A stretch of DNA of 64,000 nucleotides from Pomphorhynchus laevis (taxonomy: Eukaryota > Acanthocephala > Palaeacanthocephala > Echinorhynchida > Pomphorhynchidae): the NCBI GenBank assembly GCA_012934845.2, contig WNNJ02003860.1:1-64000 (forward strand). The letters run 5' to 3'. Under the pieces are notes generated by a model. That model was not told the DNA's origin and ran no database searches. It saw only the letters and a list, made by a program, of their open reading frames with translations. Below are positions 23,725 through 35,459 of the stretch, in pieces (within the stretch, counting starts at the first letter, position 1; each line of letters opens with the position of its first letter). The position numbers and the translations under genes were made by a program.

Positions 23725-26700
23725 GTACAAATTATAATCGTCCACCAGAACAGTGTTATAGATTCTTGAAATGTGTTTAGTTATAATGAAAAAATAATTT
23801 AATAATGATGAGTACATAAAAAATTAATTAAAGAGATGTAAAATTTTATGAAGTAAAAATAAAAAAATGAATTAATGAATTCTGATTGTTTTCTAATGTG
23901 TTGGTTGTACAAATTATGTAATCCTATTTGTGTTTTCCTTATCAATTATATTTTTAAATTAATTTTGCTCTATTAACCAATGTAGTGCTGAACGCGTTTG
24001 TGATGAGTGTCCCATCCTTCTACTCAAATAATCGTCCATCAGAACAGCGTTATTGATTCTTAAAAAGGGTTTTAGTAATAATCAAAAAAGAATTTAATAA
24101 TGATGAGTATATAAAAAATTAATTAAAGATATGTAAAATTTTATGAAGTAAAATTAAAAAAATGAATTAATGAATTCTGATTGTTTTCTAATATGTGGAG
24201 GTTGTACAAATTATGTAATCCTATTTGTGTTTTCCTTATCAATTATATTAAAAGGGTTTTAGTAATAATCAAAAAAGAATTTAATAATGATGAGTATATA
24301 AAAAATTAATTAAAGATATGTAAAATTTTATGATGTAAAAATATAAAAATGAATTAATGAATTCTGATTGTTTTCTAATGTGTTGGTTGTACAAATTATG
24401 TAATCCTATTTGTGTTTTCCTTGTCAATTATATTTTTAAATTAATTTTTCTCTATTAACCAATGTAGTGCTGAACGCGTTTGTGATGAGTGTACTATCAT
24501 TCTACTCAAATAATCGTCCATCAAAACAGCGTTATTGATTCTTAAAAAGGGTTTTAGTAATAATCAAAAAAGAATTTAATAATGATGAGTATATAAAAAA
24601 TTAATTAAAGATATGTAAAATTTTATGATGTAAAAATAAAAAATGAATTAATGAATTATGTCGGTTTTCTAATATGTGGAGGTTGTACAAATTATGTAAT
24701 CCTATTTGTGTTTTCCTTATCAATTATATTTTTAAATTAATTTTTCTCTATTAACCAATGTAGTGCTGAACGCGTTTGTGATGAGTGTACTATCATTCTA
24801 CTCAAATAATCGTCCATCAAAACAGCGTTATTGATTCTCAAAAAGGGTTTTAGTAATAATCAAAAAAGAATTTAATAATGATGAGTATATAAAAAATTAA
24901 TTAAAGAGATGTAAAATTTTATGATGTAAAAATAAAAAAATGAATTAATGAATTCTGATTGTTTTCTAATGTGTTGGTTGTACAAATTATGTAATCCTAT
25001 TTGTGTTTTCCTTATCAATTATATTTTTAAATTAATTTTTCTCTATTAACCAATGTAGTGCTGAACGCGTTTGTGATGAGTGTACTATCATTCTACTCAA
25101 ATAATCGTCCATCAAAACAGCGTTATTGATTCTTAAAAAGGGTTTTAGTAATAATCAAAAAAGAATTTAATAATGATGAGTATATAAAAAATTAATTAAA
25201 GATATGTAAAATTTTATGATGTAAAAATAAAAAAATGAATTAATGAATTTTGATTTTTTCTAATATGTGGAGGTTGTACAAATTATGTAATCCTATTTGT
25301 GTTTTCCTTATCAATTATGTTTTTAAATTAATTTTTCTCTATCAACCAATGTAGTGCTGAACGCGTTTGTGATAAGTGTACTATCATTCTACTCAAATAA
25401 TCGTCCATCAAAACAGCGTTATTGATTCTTAAAAAGGGTTTTAGTAATAATCAAAAAAGAATTTAATAATGATGAGTATATAAAAAATTAATTAAAGATA
25501 TGTAAAATTTTATGATGTAAAAATAAAAAAATGAATAAATGAATTTTGATTGTATTCTAATATGTGGAGGTTGTACAAATTATGTAATCCTATTTGTGTT
25601 TTCCTTATCAATTATATTTTTAAATTAATTTTTCTCTATTAACCAATGTAGTGCTGAACGCGTTTGTGATGAGTGTACTATCATTCTACTCAAATAATCG
25701 TCCATCAAAACAGCGTTATTGATTCTTAAAAAGGGTTTTAGTAATAATCAAAAAAGAATTTAATAATGTTGAGTATATAAAAAATTAATTAAAGATATGT
25801 AAAATTTTATGATGTAAAAATAAAAAAATGAATTAATGAATTTTGATTGTTTTCTAATATGTGGAGGTTGTACAAATTATGTAATCCTATTTGTGTTTTC
25901 CTTATCAATTATGTTTTTAAATTAATTTTTCTCTATTAACCAATGTAGTGCTGAACGCGTTTGTGATGAGTGTACTATCATTCTACTCAAATAATCGTCC
26001 ATCAAAACAGCGTTATTGATTCTTAAAAAGGGTTTTAGTAATAATCAAAAAAGAATTTAATAATGATGAGTATATAAAAAATTAATTAAAGATATGTAAA
26101 ATTTTATGATGTAAAAATAAAAAAATGAATTAATGAATTCTGATTGTTTTCTAATGTGTTGGTTGTACAAATTATGTAATCCTATTTGTGTTTTCCTTAT
26201 CAATTATATTTTTAAATTAATTTTTCTCTATTAACCAATGTAGTGCTGAACGCGTTTGTGATGAGTGTACTATCATTCTACTCAAATAATCGTCCATCAA
26301 AACAGCGTTATTGATTCTTAAAAAGGGTTATAGTAATAATCAAAAAAGAATTTAATAATGATGAGTATATAAAAAATTAATTAAAGATATGTAAAATTTT
26401 ATGATGTAAAAATAAAAAAATGAATTAATGAATTCTGATTGTTTTCTAATGTGTTGGTTGTACAAATTATGTAATCCTATTTGTGTTTTCCTTATCAATT
26501 ATATTTTTAAATTAATTTTTCTCTATTAACCAATGTAGTGCTGAACGCGTTTGTGATGAGTGTACTATCATTCTACTCAAATAATCGTCCATCAAAACAG
26601 CGTTATTGATTCTTAAAAAGGGTTTTAGTAATAATCAAAAAAGAATTTAATAATGATAAGTATAAAAAAAATTAATTAAAGATATGTAAAATTTTATGAT

Positions 26701-29700
26701 GTAAAAATAAAAAATGAATTAATGAATTCTGATTGTTTTCTAATGTGTTGGTTGTACAAATTATGTAATCCTATTTGTGTTTTCCTTATCAATTATATTT
26801 TTAAATTAATTTTTCTCTATTAACCAATGTAGTGCTGAACGCGTTTGTGATGAGTGTACTATCATTCTACTCAAATAATCGTCCATCAAAACAGCGTTAT
26901 TGATTCTTAAAAAGGGTTTTAGTAATAATCAAAAAAGAATTTAATAATGATGAGTATATAAAAAATTAATTAAAGATATGTAAAATTTTATGATGTAAAA
27001 ATAAAAAAATGAATTAATGAATTTTGTTTTCTAATATGTGGAGGTTGTACAAATTATGTAATCCTATTTGTGTTTTCCTTATCAATTATATTTTTAAATT
27101 AATTTTTCTCTATTAACCAATGTAGTGCTGAACGCGTTTGTGATGAGTGTACTATCATTCTACTCAAATAATCGTCCATCAAAACAGCGTTATTGATTCT
27201 TAAAAAGGGTTTTAGTAATAATCAAAAAAGAATTTAATAATGATGAGTATATAAAAAATTAATTAAAGATATGTAAAATTTTATGATGTAAAAATAAAAA
27301 AATGAATTAATGAATTTTGATTTTTTCTAATATGTGGAGGTTGTACAAATTATGTAATCCTATTTGTGTTTTCCTTATCAATTATATTTTTAAATTAATT
27401 TTTCTCTATTAACCAATGTAGTGCTGAACGCGTTTGTGATGAGTGTACTATCATTCTACTCAAATAATCGTCCATCAAAACAGCGTTATTGATTCTTAAA
27501 AAGGGTTTTAGTAATAATCAAAAAAGAATTTAATAATGATGAGTATATAAAAAATTAATTAAAGATATGTAAAATTTTATGATGTAAAAATAAAAAAATG
27601 AATTAATGAATTCTGATTGTTTTCTAATGTGTTGGTTGTACAAATTATGTAATCCTATTTGTGTTTTCCTTATCAATTATATTTTTAAATTAATTTTTCT
27701 CTATTAACCAATGTAGTGCTGAACGCGTTTGTGATGAGTGTACTATCATTCTACTCAAATAATCGTCCATCAAAACAGCGTTATTGATTCTTAAAAAGGG
27801 TTTTAGTAATAATCAAAAAAGAATTTAATAATGATGAGTATATAAAAAATTAATTAAAGATATGTAAAATTTTATGATGTAAAAATAAAAAAATGAATTA
27901 ATGAATTCTGATTGTTTTCTAATATGTGGAGGTTGTACAAATTATGTAATCCTATTTGTGTTTTCCTTATCAATTATATTTTTAAATTAATTTTTCTCTA
28001 TTAACCAATGTAGTGCTGAACGCGTTTGTGATGAGTGTACTATCATTCTACTCAAATAATCGTCCATCAAAACAGCGTTATTGATTCTTAAAAAGGGTTT
28101 TAGTAATAATCAAAAAAGAATTTAATAATGATGAGTATATAAAAAATTAATTAAAGATATGTAAAATTTTATGATGTAAAAATAAAAAATAAATTAATGA
28201 ATTCTGATTGTTTTCTAATGTGTTGGTTGTACAAATTATGTAATCCTATTTGTGTTTTCCTTATCAATTATATTTTTAAATTAATTTTTCTCTATTAACC
28301 AATGTAGTGCTGAACGCGTTTGTGATGAGTGTACTATCATTCTACTCAAATAATCGTCCATCAAAACAGCGTTATTGATTCTTAAAAAGGGTTTTAGTAA
28401 TAATCAAAAAAGAATTTAATAATGATAAGTATAAAAAAAATTAATTAAAGATATGTAAAATTTTATGATGTAAAAATAAAAAATGAATTAATGAATCATG
28501 TCGGTTTTCTAATATGTGGAGGTTGTACAAATTATGTAATCCTATTTGTGTTTTCCTTATCAATTATATTTTTAAATTAATTTTTCTCTATTAACCAATG
28601 TAGTGCTGAACGCGTTTGTGATGAGTGTACTATCATTCTACTCAAATAATCGTCCATCAAAACAGCGTTATTGATTCTTAAAAAGGGTTTTAGTAATAAT
28701 CAAAAAAGAATTTAATAATGATGAGTATATAAAAAATTAATTAAAGATATGTAAAATTTTATGATGTAAAAATAAAAAAATGAATTAATTAATTCTGATT
28801 GTTTTCTAATATGTGGATGTTGTACAAATTATGTAATCCTATTTGTGTTTTCCTTATCAATTATATTTTTAAATTAATTTTTCTCTATTAACCAATGTAG
28901 TGCTGAACGCGTTTGTGATGAGTGTACTATCATTCTACTCAAATAATCGTCCATCAAAACAGCGTTATTGATTCTTAAAAAGGGTTTTAGTAATAATCAA
29001 AAAAGAATTTAATAATGATGAGTATATAAAAAATTAATTAAAGATATGTAAAATTTTATGATGTAAAAATAAAAAAATGAATTAATGAATTCTGATTGTT
29101 TTCTAATGTGTTGGTTGTACAAATTATGTAATCCTATTTGTGTTTTCCTTATCAATTATATTTTTAAATTAATTTTTCTCTATTAACCAATGTAGTGCTG
29201 AACGCGTTTGTGATGAGTGTACTATCATTCTACTCAAATAATCGTCCATCAAAACAGCGTTATTGATTCTTAAAAAGGGTTTTAGTAATAATCAAAAAAG
29301 AATTTAATAATGATGAGTATGTAAAAAATTAATTAAAGATATGTAAAATTTTATGATGTAAAAATAAAAAAATGAATTATTGAATTATGTCGGTTTTCTA
29401 ATATGTGGAGGTTGTACAAATTATGTAATCCTATTTGTGTTTTCCTTATCAATTATATTTTTAAATTAATTTTTCTCTATTAACCAATGTAGTGCTAAAC
29501 GCGTTTGTGATGAGTGTACTATCATTCTACTCAAATAATCGTCCATCAGAACAGCGGTCTTGATTCTTAAAAAGGGTTTTAGTAATAATCAAAAAAGAAT
29601 TTAATAATGATGAGTATATAAAAAATTAATTAGAGATATGTAAAATTTTATGATGTAAAAATAAAAAATGAATTATTGAATTATGTCGGTTTTCTAATAT

Positions 29701-30085
29701 GTGGAGGTTGTACAAATTATGTAATCCTATTTGTGTTTTCCTTATCAATTATATTTTTAAATTAATTTTTCTCTATTAACCAATGTAGTGCTGAACGCGT
29801 TTGTGATGAGTGTACTATCATTCTACTCAAATAATCGTCCATCAGAACAGCGGTCTTGATTCTTAAAAAGGGTTTTAGTAATAATCAAAAAAGAATTTAA
29901 TAATGTTGAGTATATAAAAAATTAATTAAAGATATGTAAAATTTTATGATGTAAAAATAAAAAAATGAATTAATGAGTTCTGATTGTTTTCTAATATGTG
30001 GAGGTTGTACAAATTATGTAATCCTATTTGTGTTTTCCTTATCAATTATATTTTTAAATTAATTTTTCTCTATTAATCAATGTAA
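23725..30085. repeat. Tandem array, ~22 units of ~296 bp
   Basis: Units recur at ~296 bp spacing, seen from the marker CTGAACGCGTTTGTGATGAG at roughly 24470, 24766, 25062, 25358, 25655 and so on to 29801. Units are very similar, with a variable segment of several classes: TCTGATTGTTTTCTAATGTG-TTGG, the same with ATGTGGAGG, and TATGTCGGTTTTCTAATATG-TGG. One early unit (~24.06-24.25 kb) is shortened. The first unit (23725-24030) is more diverged and runs into the 5' flank of the ORF1 copy; the last stops at ~30085 next to the 3' end of a LINE. No ORF; the unit is AT-rich apart from GAACGCGTT. Confidence 0.95.
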
Positions 30086-30567
30086 ATTAATTTTGTTGTC
30101 GTGATTTCATTGTTCATTATAATAATAAAGAATTTATTAATAATCAAACAACATGCAAGTCGGTCAAGTCAGTTAGTACAAAGTCAAAATCAAAAAAACA
30201 GTCAACATCTTCGTAACCGTGTCTACTTCTTTCTTCCCAGTAATTATGGCATCAAATCCATAGGGATCTGAGCCCTCAAACCAATCACACACGCCGCTTT
30301 CCGACTGAACGATCCGGGATCTTTCACCTCCCGAAGAGACCAGTCGGCGCGGACTATGTTGGGTAAGCGAGAGATGAGGAGCTTAAGAAACCTTAGTCTT
30401 TGCTCTGGGGGACGTCCTCTGGAGAAGAAGACTAATCCCGAGATAGCCCAAGTGCCCCAGAGGCGCACCCGAGTTTTTCCCTTCAACGATAGATGCTGGG
30501 CCAGTTTCAGAGCCCAACTAGCTCTCTTCAGGACACGTTTCAGTCTATCCAGTTCAGCTTTCGCCGA

Positions 30568-31449
30568 TCAGTTCACCGAAACGGTGAGCCCCAGGTATTT
30601 TACTCGACTTGTGAAGGTAGGGAGTGGATCAGAGGCAAATAAGGAGGCTAGCGCAGAGAGTGCTAGTCTCTTAAGCTTTTTCTTCGTCGCAGGGGAGCCA
30701 TGAATGACAACCACCTGCGATTTAGAGGAGTTTAGAGTAAGATTGGACCTGGGTAACTGGTCTTTCAATCTTAAAAAGAAACGACTGATGTTAGAGACTA
30801 CGTCCTTACACCTGCGTTCAGAGAACAGGACTGTGATGTCATCAGCGTACACCACTAGACGTTGATCACGCTGTTTAAATATTTTGAAGAGATTTATGGA
30901 GGCAGCAAGATACAAGATAGGAGAAAGAGGGGAACCTTGAGGCACACCCGTAATAGGGTAGAACTGACGCGCATCAGGGTCGTCTTCGTAATAAAATCGC
31001 TTGGTGTACAACAGTACCTCCACCCTGTTAACAATTCTCGCAGGCAACCCGAGGGACCTGAGAGAAGAGATAACAAAAGGTATGGAGATGCGGTCAAATG
31101 CAGCAGAAAAGTCAAGGAAAACAGCCACAGCAAGTTGATGGCTATTCTCCCGACAGAACTGATGCACTTCACCTACTGCTGAATGGACCGAGCGACCTTT
31201 GACGAACCCATGGAAGCCAGGTGGGATTAAGTTACGCCTACTTAAATGACCGCGGATTCTACGCGCAAGCGCTTTTTCGTAGATCGATACGAGGGAATTC
31301 TGAATCGAAATGGGCCGCAGGTCTTTAGGACATGAGACCGGATATTTTTTAGGAATAAAAATTCTACGGCTAACGTTGATGCCGGCCACATCGTATGGGG
31401 TGGCTAATAGGATTGTGATGGCCACCTCCCTTCTTTGATAGGCTGTCAA
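30568..31449 (-). pseudogene. LINE ORF2 reverse-transcriptase domain
   Basis: A 293-codon open stretch with RRIFIPKKYP, DLRPISIQNSLVSIYEKALA, GFVKGRSVHSAV, VFLDFSAAFDRIS, TGVPQGSPLSPILY, LVVYADDITVLF and SRVKYLGLTV. These are fingers, palm (catalytic D in DFSAAFD and YADD) and thumb of a Jockey/R1-type LINE polymerase. Catalytic residues are intact, but upstream and downstream parts of ORF2 are in other frames. Confidence 0.9.
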
Positions 31450-32150
31450 AAGCTGACAGACACGAGAAGAGAGTGGAGCGACGGTTTTGGAGGTGCCCGG
31501 AAGAGGCCCCCAGGCATTGAGTATATCTGGAACAGAAATATCTCTACTCCTGAAGTCTCCCCAAGGCGGATTGGTTGAAGGGATTGAGTGGCTCTATAGT
31601 TGTGTAGGGATAGTGACTCCTCCAAAACTCTATCAAGACCAATACTTCCGATCCACCCATATGCTCTATCCTTCCAACAAACAAACTTCTCTTTCTTGAA
31701 TATCTTCCAGAAGGAAGACTGAGAAGGGTTAAGACGAGCAATGCTCGACTTATCCTTACTCAGCTGGAACCAGTATCTGGTACGCCAGTATTCTTTCGAG
31801 AGCGTCTGTTTGGCAGAAGAAAAGAGGTTAGGGAGATGCAGCAGTTTGGCCAGGACCCTGAGTTTTGTCGGAGTGGGACTGAAAATGCGACCTTTATAGG
31901 TAGTCGATAATAACGCGGTGGCTTGCGAAGAGAGATAGGAATTAAATCCGGTTAAGCTCTCATTGCCAATTCGGGGGAAGCGTTGGATAGCTGCTTGGAA
32001 GAAAGCCACTCTGATGGGATCAAAGTGGAATCTTCTACGAAGCAGAGAATCCTCTTCTATCCGCCAACGAATCAGGTCATGAGAGGTGGACAGATGTTGC
32101 CGCGATTGCTCCGTGCAGAAGGGTTTAAGCAACCACTTCTCATGGAGCAA
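31446..32150 (-). pseudogene. LINE ORF2 linker between endonuclease and reverse transcriptase
   Basis: Open for 234 codons, containing KEKFVCWKDRAYGWIGSIGL and GETSGVEIFLFQIYSMPGG, the region where LINE ORF2 proteins carry a poorly conserved linker with a short block before the polymerase (PWW..l... then FK.AK..p in related proteins). It overlaps the reverse-transcriptase frame by a few bases in a different frame. Confidence 0.7.
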
Positions 32151-32164
32151 TAATAAGTCGAGGA

Positions 32165-32705
32165 GTGAATTCGTTGATGTGCAATGAAAGGAGGGTGACG
32201 GAGGTTTATGAATAAAATAACCGTTCCTGGCTCAGCAGAGTGCTGCACTAATCCAACGACCAGTTCTGTCGTTGAAGTCACCTAGTAGAATGTCATAGCC
32301 GCCATCAATTATCCCATCCAGGAGATCACGGTTCTTGTGAATCTCTCCTGGACGAATATAGACGTTGGCTAGACTGAGGCGTTTACCGTTCTTGATGAGT
32401 GTTATAACTAAACAAGACAGGGCAGGACACGAGTAGTTCAAAATGAGGGAGGATCTTAAGGAGCATTTAACTAAGGTCAAGAGTCCTTAAGAAGAAGAGG
32501 AGTGTGGAGGGGTTATATACGGAGTATAGTGGGTATAAATGTGCTTAGGGATAAATCGAGTAATGTCCTGGGGGAGACGGATAGACCGCGTCTCCTGAAG
32601 AACTATAACATCCGCGTCTTTACCAGATAGAAGCCTAAGGGCAGAAGCACCTCCCAAATTCCACTGAAGAATATTCAGTGGAAAAGGCTCGGACTTACTC
32701 ACCAT
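32165..32705 (-). pseudogene. LINE ORF2 endonuclease domain
   Basis: Apurinic-type endonuclease that nicks target DNA for priming. 32487-32705 reads NILQWNLGGASA, DADVIVLQETR (catalytic Glu of LQE) and 32232-32480 reads LANVYIRPGE and DILLGDFNDRTG (GDFN motif). A third piece at 32072-32281 gives HPPFIAHQRIHSSTYY. The first two are in different frames. The usual late SDH motif is not seen. Confidence 0.85.
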
Positions 32706-32744
32706 TGTGATAGATTAGTTGGAACGGGAAAAGCCATCCTAGAC

Positions 32745-33870
32745 AGAGCCAGGAGTTGGAGGGTTGCCCTTCCCACCACTAGCTCTATCAGGGTTTTGTC
32801 CTCCCTGGGCAATATCTTCATCTCCCAGGCAATAAAGGAGCTTCCATATCTTATTAGGGGGACGGTCCGGGCGGAAGCTCCCCTCTTCATGGATTTCGGA
32901 ATATCGGCAGCTGCCGGAATCGAATGAGCTGCAAGGAACGCTCCCAGCAGGGGTGCCATCATTTGCTGAATTTGAGAGAGAATTGTTTTCTGAGACCACC
33001 CTGCGTGGCGGGGACCACGCAGGGTGGTCTCCGCCACAATTGTTGCAATGAGGATTAACGACACATCTGTCATCACTCAACAGGGAGGAACACACAGTAT
33101 TCGAGCACACCCCACATCTTTTTTCTTCCTTGCAAGTGGAGGCCCAATGCCCCCACTTATGGCAACAGTTACAATGCGGAAATGTCCAGTTATTGGATTC
33201 AATCAACGTAAATCGAATATTGTAACCCATAAAAGGGTTTAAGGAATTTGAACATAGAATTGACCATTATCAAGGTCGCACGTGGCAAAAGCCACAGGTA
33301 GAGCCTCACCTGATTTGGAACATAGAGGTCTGACAGAGGATAATTTGAAAATCTTCTTAAGCTGTTCCAAATCAGCAGATTCCAAAAATGAGGGAAAGTT
33401 GTTCATTTTTAGTGTTGCCTGAATTGGCTTGAGATCTAGAGTCCCTAATTGGGACAAAAATTTTTCAAAGTATTTCTGGTATGCCCTCATCAGGTCGTGA
33501 GTGGCGAATGAGACTCTTATAGAATTAGTTAGAATTTTTAAATTGTTAAATACTACCCTTCCGGGGTAGTCAAGCACAAAGTTTCTCAAAAATATATTGA
33601 ATAAATGATGTTTTTCCACTGGCTTGTTCGAAGTAATAAATGCCAGATTATGTAGCTTTTGTATAGGGGGAAGTTCCCCTTTTTAGAGTTAACAACAATC
33701 GAAAAGTCACTTACTTGCTCAGTTGAACCAGAATTAACTATTGAAAGTACCTTGACTTCCTTGTTGCAATCCAGAGTAGGTCTGTTGTTCCCTGGGAACG
33801 TTTGAGTGTCTTGCAGAGTTGTGTCCAGGTCGAAAAACTTCTTTTGGTCTTTAATCATTGAAAATCCTGA
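32745..33870 (-). pseudogene. LINE ORF1 with PRE_C2HC-like region and zinc knuckles
   Basis: Three overlapping frames: 33586-33858 (N-terminal), 33239-33619 (HHLFNIFLRNF, ATHDLMRAYQKYFEKFL, KPIQATLKMNNFPSFLESAD) and 32739-33230 (NIRFTLIESNNWTFPHCNCC, KWGHWASTC, RCGVC, VVNPHCNNCGGDHPAWSPP). The C-terminal cysteine series fits CCHC zinc knuckles as in gag-like ORF1 proteins, which bind the LINE RNA. A 17 bp perfect inverted repeat (32992-33031) lies within the coding sequence just after the last knuckle. Confidence 0.8.
32992..33031. repeat. 17 bp perfect inverted repeat in ORF1
   Basis: GAGACCACCCTGCGTGG, a 6-base loop and its exact complement. On the minus strand it codes part of DHPAWSPPRRVVSE after the zinc knuckles. 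Confidence 0.9.
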
Positions 33871-34400
33871 GCTTTTTTCTTCGAAATTGTTAAAATTGCT
33901 ATTGTTTGATGCTCCGATGCGCTGTAACTTTTTAATTTATTTTAAACTATTGTTCATTATGTAAAACCTGTTATTCTAAGAGGTAAAATATGATTCCTAA
34001 ATTGGCTGGGTAGGCAGAAGTGCACATTGAGCATGAAGATTTGATGTTTGCTATATTTAAAGTTAAATATACTGATTTTTACTTTAATAAATTCTTATCT
34101 TAATAAAATGCATCAACGCTAAGTTCTATGTTTTGATAGCTTCCACAATTTCTTCAGGAACGAAATTTTGGTTATCGAGATGATAGCAGAAGTAATCAAT
34201 GCATATAACTTAATACCTACTTTCGATCATTGAATAATAAAATTATCTTATTAGTTTATACAATTCAAATCAAAAAAATTCATTCATGTCGAGTAAATAT
34301 TACCAAAAAATATCAAAATAAACTAACATTTTAAATTATAACAACAAATTGAAATAGCATTAAACATAAAAGTAACTATAAAACAATAATATCTAATAAT
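33870..34400. other. AT-rich spacer between two ORF1 copies
   Basis: Between the divergently arranged ORF1 copies at 33.86 (minus) and 34.41 kb (plus). No gene recognised; it probably includes the 5' UTR of each. Confidence 0.5.
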
Positions 34401-34407
34401 AGCAAAA

Positions 34408-34983
34408 ATGAGTAAATTTAGCATGTCGGAGCGTTCAAAGAACCCAATGAAAACAAATTTTCCTGCCAATGCAATAAACGAGGTAAGTGGATATTTAGCT
34501 TCTCTTGAATATATTCCGGAGGGTGAACTCCCACCGTTACCAAAATTATCCAACCTGGTGATTATCAGACTTTTGGTGCCTCTGGAAAGGCAGAACATGT
34601 TCAATGTTTTTATAAGAGGCTTTGCCGATCGATTTAAAAAAATGATATTGTTCAATGCGATTAAATATTATGAATCTGAAATTAAAATCTCATTCTGCAC
34701 TCCTGATCTCGCAATGTCGTACGTCGACTACTTTAAAAAAGAGCATTCGGAACAAGGTATAATTGCTTCCAAACCAATCCTGGCAACAATAAAGATAAAT
34801 AACATGCCCACATTCATTTCAGAAGAAGATATATCAGCCCTAGAAACTGATTACAAAATCTCTAACGTGCGCTTTATAAAAGGGATTAAAGGCTTCCCCA
34901 TTCCCGTGGCGTTCTGCAATGCCCCGGTTGATGAAGCTCTAAAACTATCGATTTCGACATGCAATCCTTTTATAAAATTTTAA
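34408..34983 (+). CDS. Open ORF1-like (gag-like) gene, 191 codons
   Basis: An uninterrupted frame starting ATG in the context GCAAAAATG. It is homologous along its length to the LINE ORF1 copies nearby: PEGELPPLPKLSNLVIIRLL near residue 40, PLERQNMFNVFIRGFADRF, ESEIKISFCTPDLAMSYVDYF, KPILATIKINNMPTFISEED and GFPIPVAFCNAPVDEALKLS. This is the region that in Jockey/R1-type ORF1 precedes zinc knuckles; here the frame stops at CNPFIKF, before any knuckle. There is no ORF2 nearby on this strand. It may be an ORF1-only, non-autonomous LINE derivative, or a co-opted copy; the clean frame next to decayed relatives is suggestive but short enough to be recent insertion alone. Confidence 0.6.
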   Translation: MSKFSMSERSKNPMKTNFPANAINEVSGYLASLEYIPEGELPPLPKLSNLVIIRLLVPLERQNMFNVFIRGFADRFKKMILFNAIKYYESEIKISFCTPDLAMSYVDYFKKEHSEQGIIASKPILATIKINNMPTFISEEDISALETDYKISNVRFIKGIKGFPIPVAFCNAPVDEALKLSISTCNPFIKF

Positions 34984-34989
34984 TTTCAT

Positions 34990-35455
34990 ACATTTGATAA
35001 TATCGCGTGTGTTGATATCATCTTTGTAATATCGAAGATGATATTAAATATATTGAAATCAAGTGTTATATAGGGAAAAACTTTATTTTTTCACTTAAGA
35101 AGTGATTTTTTTATTAACATATATATTTTAACTATTTACCCATACCAAGCTTGAATAAACTTATACTGATATGTGAAATTTAAATTTTGTAAATTTACAA
35201 GAACGAAGATATTAGTTTTATTTCAAAAATTACAAAATAAAGAAATGAATAAAAAATTTAAAGGATTTGTAAAGTATCGCGTTTATTGATATCATTTTAG
35301 TAATATCAAATTTAATGAAATTTTCAATATTTTGATCAAAAATATAAAAAATAAATCAAAAGAATTATTAATATTATTATTCCAATACATACCAAAGTCA
35401 AAAGACTATTCAGGCAGAGTCCAAAAAATAAAGCAAAAGCAAATGGTCAGTCAAC
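34990..35455. other. AT-rich spacer
   Basis: No gene recognised. The phrase ATCGCGT..TTGATATCAT.TT.GTAATATC occurs at 35002 and 35276 as an imperfect direct repeat. Confidence 0.5.
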
Positions 35456-35459
35456 GTAG

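Larger units (their letters stand above)
30090..33870 (-). mobile_element. Jockey/R1-like LINE, near full length, decayed
   Basis: Minus-strand order: ORF1 with gag-like region and zinc knuckles (33.86-32.75 kb), an endonuclease (32.70-32.17 kb), a linker (32.15-31.45 kb), a reverse transcriptase (31.45-30.57 kb) and a C-terminal tail to 30.24 kb, then a 3' UTR reaching the tandem array. Each piece is open over a good length but the frame changes between pieces. Related scraps lie at 37.25-37.93 and 47.08-47.54 kb (endonuclease) and at 22.99, 34.41 and 38.54 kb (ORF1). Confidence 0.85.

Noticed and set aside
23725-30085. Regular repeats as a CRISPR-like array
   Set aside because: Units are continuous ~296 bp repeats with no unique spacers, in eukaryotic DNA; it is a tandem satellite-type array.
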